Origin: Pleurodeles waltl
Taxonomy: Eukaryota; Chordata; Amphibia; Caudata; Salamandridae
DNA length: 64,000 bases
Direction: 5' to 3'
Assembly: GCF_031143425.1 (NCBI RefSeq)
Contig: NC_090450.1
Location: forward strand, 223,335,442-223,399,441
The notes under the pieces are model-generated. The model worked only from the letters and a program-made list of their open reading frames with translations. It had not been told where the DNA came from and searched no databases. Below are positions 54,651-64,000 of this stretch, in pieces. How positions within the stretch are numbered: position 1 is the first letter of the stretch; the number at the start of each line of letters is the position of its first letter. A program made the translations under genes and the position numbers.

Positions 54651-56682
54651 ATTATTACTGAGAAGTCAAATGTGTTTGTTCCATGGCTGATCTGCAATTA
54701 TGTGCCTGAGTGTTGATCTTGGCAGCCGCACCACCAAGCCACTTCGGTGGCAGGCCTGAAAAGACCGTCAAGTAGGCGGTATTCTGCCCACCGTGTTTAG
54801 ATGTATTGCGGCTAAGACAAAGGCTGTCACCACGGAGTGTACTTCGTTGCACCATCTCCATCCCGCAGCCGACGCGGCAGACATCAATACCGAAGAGTAG
54901 GCCCTTCATCGTCGTCTTGACAGCAGCATCCCACAGAGCCTATTTAGATCACACAGTTGTGCTGGCGGTATACCAGCGGTGGGCCCATGGCGGCAGGAGT
55001 CTGTCACAGAACCCGTTCAGTATAGTACTTTGGCTGTGGTCATTAACTGGATGCTAGCAGCCCACACCTGTTGTAAATTGGGATCTTGTGAACACCTGCA
55101 AAAAACACCTCATTTCAGACCATGATCCTTTGCCATCACACTGCAGCAGACCATTTGGATGCAGGAATGGCCACACAGGAGACAGTATTTTCTGTGTTAC
55201 TCTCCCTCTATATTTTGTTGTGAAAACCATATTTAGTTGATTCTCCCTCATCTTTATGGGCACTAGTTTAGTTCTCCCAATAATGTGCTATGGCAGGGAG
55301 GAGAAATCCCCTTTTTTTCAGAGGGAGAGTTGTCTGTGGATGAAATCACATGAGTAGAGCCACAATTGTTTGGAGCACACATCCAAAATACTACAATATC
55401 CCAGAAGAGCCAAATGTGGGCCAGAATAGTTGGCAGAGTGAATGCTGTAGCTAACAATCAGCGCACACAGGAGGAGATTGGGAAGAGGTAGGATGACCTG
55501 CGGGGTAAAGTTTGGTTCCTAGCCTCCTGGAAGCCCAGAGGACTGGGGGTGGTTCTCCCGGCCCCCCATTACAACTCTTACCCTGCGAAGAGAAAGTCTT
55601 GCAGATCCTACACCCTAAAGGCTTGACAGGAATCCCTGGTGGAGTGGAGTTGAGTGGAGTATGGTAAGTTAGACTTAGCAATGTCTCAACAATCATAAAT
55701 GGAGTCCTACACGTAAGTTTGACGTTTAGAATGCTGCAATGCCATTAGCTAAACAGATATAGCAAAATTTGACTGCAGAAAATATATTGCATCACACCAA
55801 TTACTAGCAGCACTGTTGTAGCTCTTCTTTTGACAATGTACAATATGAATAGTCAGACAGTGTGTAGTTCCCCATTGGATCATCCCTTGCATTTGCTCTG
55901 CCTCTTGCTTTCTATCTATGCATGTTGTTGTTCAGTCCTGGAAAACTCGCTGTGGCAAGCCATATTTTATCAGAGCTATTTTTAGGACTTACTTGCCCCT
56001 TCTGGCAAAGAGCAGGTGTTCTATTCAATCAGAAACTGATGAGCAATGAAGACCCCTTTAAGTATTGCTCTTTTCACATTTACGTTTTGTTCAGAGACAT
56101 AAAGCCAGTTTGTCTTTTTTCCTTCAGACAGCAGAGTTCCAGGATTTTGTAAGGAGAACTCTCTGACCCGCTGTAAAAAGTGTGTAAGGAGAGGCTATTG
56201 GGTGTCAGGCTTTTCTCAAACCAAAACACTTAAATAATTACTTCAACTGTACAAACATTAAAAAATATATGTCAGTAGTTGTGAAAGCCAATTTTGTGTA
56301 CTTGTATATGATGGTAAAACAAACATTTTTATAGGATGAAAATAAATCAGAACACTTTACTTGGTAATGTGCAAATGATAAATATGTTGACTGAAACCAA
56401 ATTTTTACAGATTATTGTCAATACTCTATATAGTTTTATCAGTAAAGGTGTGAGTTAGTTGGAAGGTTTTTGAACATTTGTTGGAAATTTACTGTCTGTA
56501 AATGAGTGTGCTGCCACATCATGCTCTAATAATATATATTTTAAAAAGAGAGTGTTTAAATAAAAACTTAGAAACACTCCTGCCCTAATAGCAATGCTAA
56601 TAGTAAACTAAAAGACAAGTCATGGATCATGTGCACCCTATATGGGGGCTAGATTCTTATTATACCTAGAGCAAACATTTAG
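54651..56682. other. Unassigned stretch
   Basis: 54720-55060 is GC-rich with GGCGGTAT, GTCACCACGG and CATGGCGGCAGG words reminiscent of the Harbinger-related elements here, but no ends could be paired. 55470-55690 and the AT-rich 55700-56680 show nothing recognisable. Confidence 0.35.
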
Positions 56683-57128
56683 GCGGTCATTCCGACCCTG
56701 GCGGTCATGGACCGCCAGGGCCGGGGACCGCGGGAGCACCGCCAACAGGCTGGCGGTGCTCCCAAGGGCATTCTGACCGCGGCGGTACAGCCGCGGTCAG
56801 AAACGGAAAACCGGCGGTGTACCGCCGGTTTTCCGCTGCCCTGGGGAATCCTCCATGGCGCCGCCATGGGGATTCCGACCCCCATACCGCCATCCAAAGC
56901 CGCCAGGAACAGGATGGCGGTATGGGGTGTCGTGGGGCCCCTGGGGGCCCCTGCAGTGCCCATGCCAATGGCATGGGCACTGCAGGGGCCCCCGTAACAG
57001 GGCCCCACTGAGAATTTCAGTGTCTGCATAGCAGACACTGAAATTCGCGACGGGTGCAACTGCACCCGTCGCACCCTTTCCACCCTTTCCACTCGGAGCC
57101 GGCATCCTCGTGGAAAGTGATTTCCCGC
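56683..57128 (+). mobile_element. GC-palindromic Harbinger-like MITE, copy B
   Basis: It starts GGCGGTCATTCCGACCCTGG and contains hairpins ACCCTGGCGGTCATGGACCGCCAGGG, GACCGCGGCGGTACAGCCGCGGTC, GAAAACCGGCGG...CCGCCGGTTTTC, a CCATGGCGCCGCCATGG core, CAGTGCCCATGCCAATGGCATGGGCACTG, and AATTTCAGTGTCTGC...GCAGACACTGAAATT. About 220 bp of its right half is shared with copy A at 19340-19540 in inverted orientation. Its ACCCTGGCGGTC end block is identical to the terminal region of the autonomous element 230 bp away (57375-57386). The right end looks truncated. Long open frames in it are artefacts of palindromes. Confidence 0.75.
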
Positions 57129-57359
57129 TTTTTGCAATCAAATGGGAGAATGTAGAAAAAGGCTACTCTGTAAAATATAATATTTGCCTAGGATTACACA
57201 ATTTGAGACGCGTTTACGGATCAAGTGCATTACAGTTAAGTTGAGTAGATTATTCAAGTTACTCCATCTGCAGGTCTAGTAACATTTTAATGATTTTTTG
57301 AGGCCTGATTGTTCTTCCAAAAACAGGTCCAAAACTACATCCATTTGCAGGAATGTATA

Positions 57360-57383
57360 GGCCCTCATTACAACCCTGGCGGT
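57360..57383 (+). repeat. Left terminal inverted repeat of the Harbinger element
   Basis: GGCCCTCATTACAACCCTGG followed by CGGT. It is preceded by the ATA duplication. Internal GGCGGT words follow for about 180 bp. Confidence 0.9.
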
Positions 57384-57697
57384 CGCTGTTAAAGTGGCGG
57401 TAAAATCGCCAACAGGCCGGCGGTAAATAAAATGGAATCACGACCACGGCGGAAACCGCCAACATAGAAAGCCACTTTAACACACTGACCGCCAGGGCGG
57501 TAGCAACAAACACCGCAGCGGTCACCGCCAACAGACAGGTGGAAGACAATCTACCGCCCACCCTATTATGAGAGGCTGTTGTGAGGTGGATGGCTGTTGA
57601 GTGGGTGTGTGCCTGCGTTTGTGTACTTTGGGAGGAGGGCTCACAGACACACTGGGAGAGGACACAGGGGACGTGTGAATGGTTGTGGGGGTGGTGT

Positions 57698-59527
57698 TTA
57701 CTCGTGAGGGTTGTGTTGTGATGGGCTGGTGATGGAGGCAGTGGCTGATGATGTAGTGCATGCAGGGGTGAGTGGAGACGATACTGGGAGGGAGGTGGAG
57801 GAAGAGGAGAAGGGGGACACAGTGAAGGCATTGGATGTTGGTATGTGTGCATGGGGATGGTGCTTGTGTGAGTGCCTGTGTGATGATGTGTGATGCTTAT
57901 GTTTTCCTGAGCCACTTTTGTGTGTTGATGTGTGTGCATGCTGGTCTGAAGGTGTGCTTGGGATAGGCTGAGGTAGAGGGTATTGGGTCGGGGTAGTGGA
58001 AGTTGGAGGGGGGAGGCTAGACACAGGGACAATGGCTGCCATCAGTGCTGAGGCCAGAGCCTGAAATTCTCTCTATTGGGCCGCCACGCCAGAATTAATG
58101 CCCTCTAGATATGCATTTGTTTGTTGCAAATGCCTCTCTACACCCTGGATGGCATTCAGAATGGTTGACTGCCTAACAGTGAGGGATCTCAGTAGGTCAA
58201 TAGCCTCCTCACTGAGGGCAGCAGGGCTGACTGTGGTGCCTGGGGCGAAGAAGATGCCCACCCTCCTGGGTGAGGGGGCACAGGAAACACACTGAGGGGC
58301 TGCTGGGAGGGCGATGCTGGTAGGGGGGGTGGCGGCTGTACCTGTTGTTGGGGTGGGCACAGAGGTGTCTGCCACCGCAAGAGAGCTTCCATCAGAGGAG
58401 GGATTGCTGTCACTGATTTCCCCTCCTGTACCCGTCGTGGAGCTCCCCTCGCCCTCTGTCCCACTGGTGGCTTCACCCTCCGTGGATTCACCCTCATGGG
58501 CCATGTGGGATGCAGCTCCCTTCGACACCGGTGCCTCTGCTTCTCCGCCAGATGATGCTAATGCACACAAGGACAGGGTGACAAAACAAGAAGGGGGATA
58601 GACAGAAGACACACATGGTCAATGCCAGCAGCACCACTAACACTGGCGTACACAACACACACTGAGCTGCCCTATGCACTAGGCCATGCCCAACCACTCA
58701 CTAAGGTAGTCACCCGCCCATAGGGGAAAAATGCCTAACGCCAGCACCTGCATGCCTGACACCCACAGGAGCCTGCACACTAGTAGTTGGCCACTTGTAC
58801 CATTGGGGGAGGGGTGCTTCAGAGCCTGCAAACAAGGGACCTACCCTGGCACGATCGCCCTGCCCTAGGGGCACCCACCGCCCACATCCCCCAGCCATCT
58901 AGTTCCTAAAGCGCGCAAAGTCAGCTTTCTGAAACTGTACTCACCCCCTTGTGCCTGTTGTGATGCCCTCAAGCGCCCATCCAACTCCGGATAAGCCACC
59001 GCCAGGATGCGGAACATCAGGGGGGTCATGGTGCGACGGGCACCCCTTCCACGTTGGGAGGCCAGCCCCAGCTGGGCCTCCTCTGTCTTCTTGGTCCAGC
59101 GGCGCAGGTCCTTCCATCTCTTGCGGCAGTGGGTGCTCCGTCTGTGATAGACCCTGAGGGTCTGCACCTCCTTGGCGATGGCACGCCAAATACCCTTCTT
59201 CTGGTGGGCGCTGACCTAGAGGGTAAATAAAGCGGAAAATTGAATTACTCACCTGTCCGGACCATCATACTCATTGCCCACCAGTTCCCACCCATGTGAC
59301 CACCTATCATGCAGCAGTCAGGCCAGGACGCCTTAGCACCACCCAACATGTGGCTTACATCCACACCACTCCAAACGGGCATTGACCACGCATCATGCTC
59401 ACAGTGTATACACCTGTTTGTCTGGAGGACCGTAGAGTAGCGTTTACTGGGGGAGGACTCCATCCACCAGTTTCTCCAACTCCTCCGCAGTGAAGGCAGG
59501 GGCCCTTTCCGCAGACACATGAGCCAT
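57698..59527 (-). pseudogene. Harbinger-encoded Myb/SANT-like DNA-binding protein A
   Basis: A three-exon minus-strand model. Exon 1 is 59414-59527 (MAHVSAERAPAFTAEELEKL, the Myb helix-1 region). Exon 2 is 58945-59215 (QKKGIWRAIAKEV, YHRRSTHCRKRWKDLRRW, a SANT/Myb_DNA-bind_5-like helix set). Exon 3 is 57698-58557, rich in Ser, Thr, Pro and Glu, with a predicted helix LRSLTVRQSTILNAIQGVER. Splice borders look canonical: GTGTAT...CTAG and GTGAGT...TTAG, and the phases fit. Lesions: TAA at 59444-59446 in exon 1 and TAG at 58073-58075 in exon 3, with the frame staying open on both sides. In Harbinger systems such a protein binds the element ends and helps the transposase enter the nucleus. Its TIR-proximal, divergent placement beside the transposase is as expected. 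Confidence 0.78.
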
Positions 59528-59891
59528 TATCGCTTCCAGACTCAGGTCACAGCAGCACTTTCAATGTAGGTCCTCTCCTGTTGATGGTCAGGTATCAAGA
59601 GAGTGAATGGGTAGAAAATGGCGGTGACGTCCGTGGCAGGAACCCATAGGGCCCAATGATAACCAATGCGGAGTTGCACGACGGTCTTGGACCCCTACCG
59701 CGACGCTGCACAATGCCAGCGCAGTTACCTCATTTCCCCTTGTCCCTCCTCACAGGTCAGGCAGCCGCCATTTCAGGGGGGCACATGACATGGCACCTAA
59801 CTGCGCCACAGCACATATTGGCACATATACTGACTCTCGATTTCACACACTGCTTCTGTAACATTAATTCAGACACAGTTGTGCTATCTAT

Positions 59892-61019
59892 GTGGTAAAT
59901 GACCTTCTGCTCACCGTTCTCCTATATAGGCTACAACCGCTGAGGCAGATGATGAGATGGCGGCATCCTCCCGTGTACAGAACCCTGGTGGACCTCTCGA
60001 CAATGGAGGACAGACACATTATAATCACATACAGACTTGATTGTGCCACAATCCAAGAACTGTGTGCCCAATTGGAGCCAGACCTGATGTCAACTATCCG
60101 CCAGCCCACAGGTATCCCCCCTCTAGTGCCGGTCCTTTCACTGCTACATTTCCTGGCAAGTGGCTCTTTCCAAACTACAGTGGCCATGGCGTCAGGGATG
60201 TCCCAGCCATTGTTCTCAAACTTGTCGAGCAGTGTGTTGTCTGCCATGCTTAAACATATGCGCGGCTACATCGTGTTCCCCCAGGTGGAGGATTTGGCCA
60301 CCGTGAAAGCTGACTTTTATGCCCTGGGACATATCTCTAACATCATTGGTGCCATTGATGGTACACATATGGCATTTGTCCCACCCCCGCAGAAATGAAC
60401 AGGTGTACAGGAATAGAAAAAGCTATCATTTGATGAATGTGCAGATGGTGTGTTTGGTGGACCAGTACATCTCCCATGTGCATGCCAAATATCCTGGCTC
60501 TGTGCATGATGCCTATATCTTGCGAAATAGCAGCATCCCTTATGTGATGGGCCAACTGCAGCGGCATCGGGTGTGGCTAATAGGTGATCCCAAGGTCCCC
60601 ACACAGTATGAGTAGGTGTGTGGGTATAGGGTTATCCCTAAGGTTGTGTGTGTCTCACAATTGTCCCTCGATATTTGCAGGTGAATCCCAGGACAAGGGC
60701 AGAGGAACGTCACAATGAGGCACATGGGCGAACTAGGAGGATTATTGACAGGACATTTGACCTCCTGAAAGCCAGGTTCCGGTGCCTCCATCTGACAGGT
60801 GGCTCCCTGTACTACTCACCCAAGAAGGTGTGCCAGATCATCGTGGCATGCTGTATGTTGCACAACCTGGCATTGAGACGCTAGGTACCTTTTCTGCTGG
60901 AGGATGAGCCTGGTGTTGGTCTTGTGGCAGCGGCGGAGCCTGTGGACAGTGAGGAAGAGGAGGCAGAGGAAGAAGATGTTGACAACAAAACAAACATTAT
61001 CCTGCAGTACTTCCAGTGA
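59892..61019 (+). pseudogene. HARBI1-like DDE transposase
   Basis: The N-terminal helix-turn-helix-like part reads LDCATIQELCAQLEPDL, LSLLHFLASGSFQTTVAMAS and MSQPLFSNLSSSVLSAML. The DDE_4 core follows: IIGAIDGTHMAF with first Asp at 60357-60359; YRNRKSYHLMNVQMVC; YPGSVHDAYILR with second Asp at 60508-60510; RVWLIGDP; then RRIIDRTFDLLKARFRC, where the third acid (normally Glu in ERTFGLLK) is Asp (60747-60749). The tail PKKVCQIIVACCMLHNLALR is typical, followed by an acidic end (EEEEAEEEDVDN). Lesions: a 1-base shift in the C run at about 60381-60390, a stop at about 60613-60615 beside a likely intron (acceptor TTGCAG before 60681), and TAG at 60882-60884. The 59892 start is the first ATG; an upstream exon is possible. 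It would excise and insert the element. Confidence 0.9.
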
Positions 61020-61497
61020 CACACAGGTAAGAGACTGTAACTCCTCTTCACATTTCAGTATACTTTAGGACATAGTACATGGCAGCCACTTACCCTCTGC
61101 CTATGGACACTAACTGTTCCCTTTGGGTTTCCTTTTTTCAGATCTGTGTACCCCATTCTGGCTTCTGCTATGTGTACTGCTGCCCAACAACTGTCATACA
61201 TTGGTATGAGTAAATGTACATATACCTTGCAATGTTTTGCTAATGTTTTAGTAATACATTTGTGAATCATCAGACTGACTTGAGATTGGTATTTGTTTCA
61301 AGGGTGTTTATTAAGGTGCTCATAAGTATAGGGGTATGTGCAAGGGGCTGGGGTGATGGTGGAGGAAGGTCCATGGTAGAGTCCTGTCTCTTGGTATCAC
61401 AGGTGCATTGTCCAAGGGGCCATAGGAAGGGGAGCAATGGCAGTTCAAGGTGGACAAGGTAACAGAGTGGGACAGAAGGGTGACAATCAGGAGGGCC
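61020..61497. other. Spacer between transposase and Myb-like gene B
   Basis: A convergent 3' region of the plus-strand transposase and the minus-strand gene B. It contains plus-strand AT-rich sequence up to about 61265. No coding signal. Confidence 0.5.
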
Positions 61498-63285
61498 CTA
61501 TTTTCTGGCGGGGTCTTGGTAATATTCTCTGGCTTCTGCTGGATCGCAGGGACCGTTTGCAAGGTGGTTCTCCTTCTGCAGGGGTGGGGTGCTGGTGGCC
61601 TGTTGGTCCGGTGGTGGGGCCTCCTGTCCACTAGCGCCGGAATAGGTGGAAGGGTGTTCATTGGTTTGGCTAGTGTCAGGAGCCCTTTGTTGTGCCACTG
61701 CCTCCCTCGTGGTCTTGCCCATATCAGCCAGCACCCCTGCTATGATGACCAGGATGGTGTAGATTTTTGTGAGGTCATCCCTGAGCCCCATGTACTGTCC
61801 TTCCTGCAGCCGCTTGGTCTCCTGAAACTTGGCCAGTACCGTACCCATTGTGTCCTGGGAATGGTGGTATGCTCCCATGATGTTTGAGGGTGCCTCTTGG
61901 AGGGTCGGTTCCCTGGGCCTGTCCTCCCACTGTCACACAGCAGTCCTCCCAGCTTCCCTGTTGTCCTGTGCCTCTGTCCCCTGAATCGTGTGCCCACTGC
62001 CACTGACCCCAGGTCCCTGATCGTCCTGGGTTAGTGGGGTTGCCTGGGGTCCCTGTAGTGGTGGACACACTGCTGATTGACGTGTCCTGGGTTGGGTGCT
62101 GTGGTGGTGTTTCCTGAGGAGGGAGGCTCTGCAGTGGTTTGGGACTGTGGCAGGGTAACCAACTGTCCAGAGGTCCCAGATGGACCAGGTTGGTCATTGT
62201 GATCCACGTGTGCAGAGCTGCTGCCATCACTGTGGGCCTCTTCTGGGGGGGACTGGATGTAGCTGGCACCTCCTGTCCTGTGACGTTGGGTAGGGGTCCT
62301 GTTGGGATTCAAATGCATTGTTATTGTATCTGTGTGTGCCATCTTGTGCAATGGGTGTGTTTCCCTTATATAATTGTGCTTTCCCTGTTGCCTTGACCTT
62401 GTCTGATTGCTGATTGTGTGGGCTGGGTGAGTCTCTCTACTGGGCATTCTGTGGTGATGGGTATCCATGCAGGGCTGTGATGGGTGTCCATGCATTGTTG
62501 TTGCATGCAGGGATTCATATTGGGATGTGTGGGTTGTGATGGTGGGGTGGATGTGAGGTGATGGAGTGATGGGAGTGTGGGGGGATAAAGTAGTATAGAT
62601 TTGACTTACCAGAATCCAGTCCTCCTGCTACTGCTGCAAGGCCCTCAGGGTGCATGATCGCCAAGACTTGCTCCTCCAATGTTGTTAGTTATGGGGGAGG
62701 AGGTAGGGGTCCACCACCAGTCCTCTTTACTGCTATCTGGTGTCTTGATACCACTGAACGCACCTTCCCCCGTAGGTCGTTCCAACTCTTCCTGATGTCA
62801 TCCCTGGTTCTTGGATGCTGTCCCACGGCGTTGACCCTGTCCACAACTCTCCGCCATAGCTCCATCTTCCTTGCAATTGACTTCTGCTGCACCTGTGATC
62901 CGAATAGCTGTGGCTCTACCCGGATGATTTCCTCCACCATGACCCTTAGCTCCTCCTGAGAAAACCTGGGGTGTCTTTGAGTGTGAGTTATATGTGTGAG
63001 GTGATGTGTGGGGTGATGTGTTGGGATGTATAATGTGATGTGTGTGGATTGTTTATGAGTGATGGTGTTCTGTGCCTCTGAGTGATTGTGTGCTCTTTGC
63101 TTATCTCTCTGTGCTTGGTCTCTTTTGTTTGGTTGTAAGGGGTTGTGGGTAGTGTGGGTGTGTGTTCTATAGTGATGCGGGTGTGGTGTGTGTATGTGTG
63201 TTAGGTGTGTGTATTTTGAATTCTCCAATGTGGTGTAGTTTTGTAAGTGTGTCTGTATTTTGTGCGCAGCGGTGTGTAATGCCAA
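61498..63285 (-). pseudogene. Harbinger-encoded Myb/SANT-like protein B (NAIF1/MSANTD-like)
   Basis: The DNA-binding part lies in 62611-62970: FSQEELRVMVEEIIRVEPQ, KSIARKMELWRRVVDRVNAV, RTRDDIRKSWNDLRGKVRSV, the spacing of NAIF1/MSANTD-type Myb domains. A TAA at 62686-62688 interrupts an otherwise continuous frame into LEEQVLAIMHPEGLAAVAGG, ending at a GTAAGT donor (exon end 62610). The next exon starts at 62298 after CAACAG and runs through a Pro/Gln/Ser-rich region. One frame away it ends with VLAKFQETKRLQEGQYMGLR and an alpha-helical segment, with a stop at 61498-61500. A frameshift lies at about 61880-61950. Codons before about 62970 are His/Thr-rich low complexity and probably not coding. 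It is distinct from protein A; both are Myb-like. Confidence 0.72.
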
Positions 63286-63526
63286 TGGTTTACCGCGGTT
63301 GAAAGAACGCTGCGTTGATTCGTGGGTCGTGATACTGTGGGCGTATTCCTGTTGGTGTGAAGGTGTGGGTTTTTCTATCGCCAGTTTATCACTGACCTTT
63401 GGTGTGGCGGACTTGTGTGGGTGTCTGTATTGTGGCGGTATTCTCTGTGTGGGTCATAATACCCGTGGCGGATTACCGCTCCGGTCACAGTATGTTGGCG
63501 GCCGTCAGCCGGGGTTGGCGGCATTT

Positions 63527-63550
63527 ACCGTCAGGGTTGTAATGAGGGCC
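63527..63550 (-). repeat. Right terminal inverted repeat of the Harbinger element
   Basis: ACCGTCAGGGTTGTAATGAGGGCC, the inverse of the left end with one mismatch, followed by the ATA duplication at 63551-63553. The adjacent 63400-63526 region repeats GGCGG(A/T/C) words. Confidence 0.9.
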
Positions 63551-63553
63551 ATA

Positions 63554-64000
63554 GTGTTATTAAGAGGTATTATCTCCTAGTCACATCATACTCATATGTG
63601 TGTACATGTTGCAAAGGTGTGTTCATCTCCAATATGCTATGGACTGAAAAGTCACTTTTTGTGTATCTCAACCATGTTGACATCTGGTCAGCTGCACTGC
63701 ATTGATGAAAATTCTTACATAATTCATTGTCTTTCCAATCCAAGATTTCCCAAAATGTGTTGTGGCATGCTGAATAGAAGTATTAGCCACACACAGGTTG
63801 ATTTGCACTGCCCATGTGATGACAAACTACATTTTTATGTGTAATATGAACCACTTTGAATCCAGTGTCCTACAGCCTGCTAGGGCTTGGAACGGTCTAG
63901 TACTCTAGTCTACTCACCACTGTGTTGAGTTGAGTGTCTGTCACATGTACCCTGCCAATCTGAAATAACACTTTTGCATTTCAGGACATCTCTACAAGGT
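63554..64000. other. Flanking DNA right of the Harbinger element
   Basis: Ordinary AT-moderate sequence with no recognisable feature. Confidence 0.4.

Larger units (their letters stand above)
57360..63550 (+). mobile_element. PIF/Harbinger DNA transposon, full length, three genes
   Basis: The element is bounded by GGCCCTCATTACAACCCTG(G/A)CGGT inverted repeats at 57360-57383 and 63527-63550 (24 bp, one mismatch) and by ATA at 57357-57359 and 63551-63553, a 3-bp target duplication. It is 6191 bp long. It encodes a HARBI1-like transposase (plus strand, 59892-61019) flanked by two Myb/SANT-like genes on the minus strand (57698-59527 and 61498-63285). Subterminal regions are dense in GGCGGT/ACCGCC words. 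Each gene has one or a few lesions but the overall architecture is intact, implying a fairly recent insertion. Confidence 0.9.

Noticed and set aside
56679..57141. 150-codon minus frame in the palindromic element
   Set aside because: Equally long frames exist on both strands because the element is made of inverted repeats. No domain.
61320..61887. Plus-strand 113-145-codon frames at the right of the transposase
   Set aside because: They are antisense shadows of the coherent Myb-like gene B on the minus strand.

Overview
The window reads as intergenic DNA from a very large, transposon-rich vertebrate genome. The best guess is a salamander or newt, judged from the mix seen here: L1 and L2-type LINEs, a class III-like endogenous retrovirus, vertebrate Ty3/Gypsy elements, and many GC-palindromic PIF/Harbinger-type elements. 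The species is an inference. I find no convincing host gene, tRNA, rRNA or CRISPR array. Nearly every recognisable protein is a broken transposon gene carrying stops, frameshifts or internal deletions.

Layout. 1-7391: a sense L1 (ORF1 and ORF2) split by an L2-type LINE (about 3590-5622), which is itself split by a 717-bp foldback element (4358-5074) with terminal inverted repeats (TIRs) and a 3-bp target duplication. 7392-8315: a CA-rich, Harbinger-like non-autonomous element. 10674-21595: an antisense endogenous retrovirus with gag remnant, protease, reverse transcriptase (RT), RNase H, integrase and env between two very diverged LTRs of about 1.03 kb; a GC palindromic element (19157-19548) lies inside it. 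23755-26690: an antisense Ty3/Gypsy that has lost its RT catalytic core. 31105-34445: an antisense L1 interrupted by a retroviral LTR fragment. 37527-37710: a small Harbinger-like MITE. 37890-39495: an element whose body is a 1.3-kb CCCCTAAAA-rich minisatellite. 43105-45060: long polypurine tracts. 45230-46090, 49500-50030 and 50700-51790: degenerate minisatellites. 53147-54650: the 3' end of a second Gypsy element, with LTR, polypurine tract and integrase.

56683-63550 is the most interesting part. A palindromic element is followed by a complete 6.19-kb PIF/Harbinger-type transposon (57360-63550) with 24-bp TIRs and a 3-bp ATA duplication. It carries a HARBI1-like DDE transposase on the plus strand, flanked by two different Myb/SANT-like DNA-binding protein genes, both on the minus strand. 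In the general Harbinger model the Myb-like partner helps bring the transposase to the nucleus and the TIRs. A three-gene layout, one gene on each side of the transposase, would be unusual. All three genes here carry stops, so this copy looks like a recent fossil, but its intron boundaries and terminal repeats are still readable.
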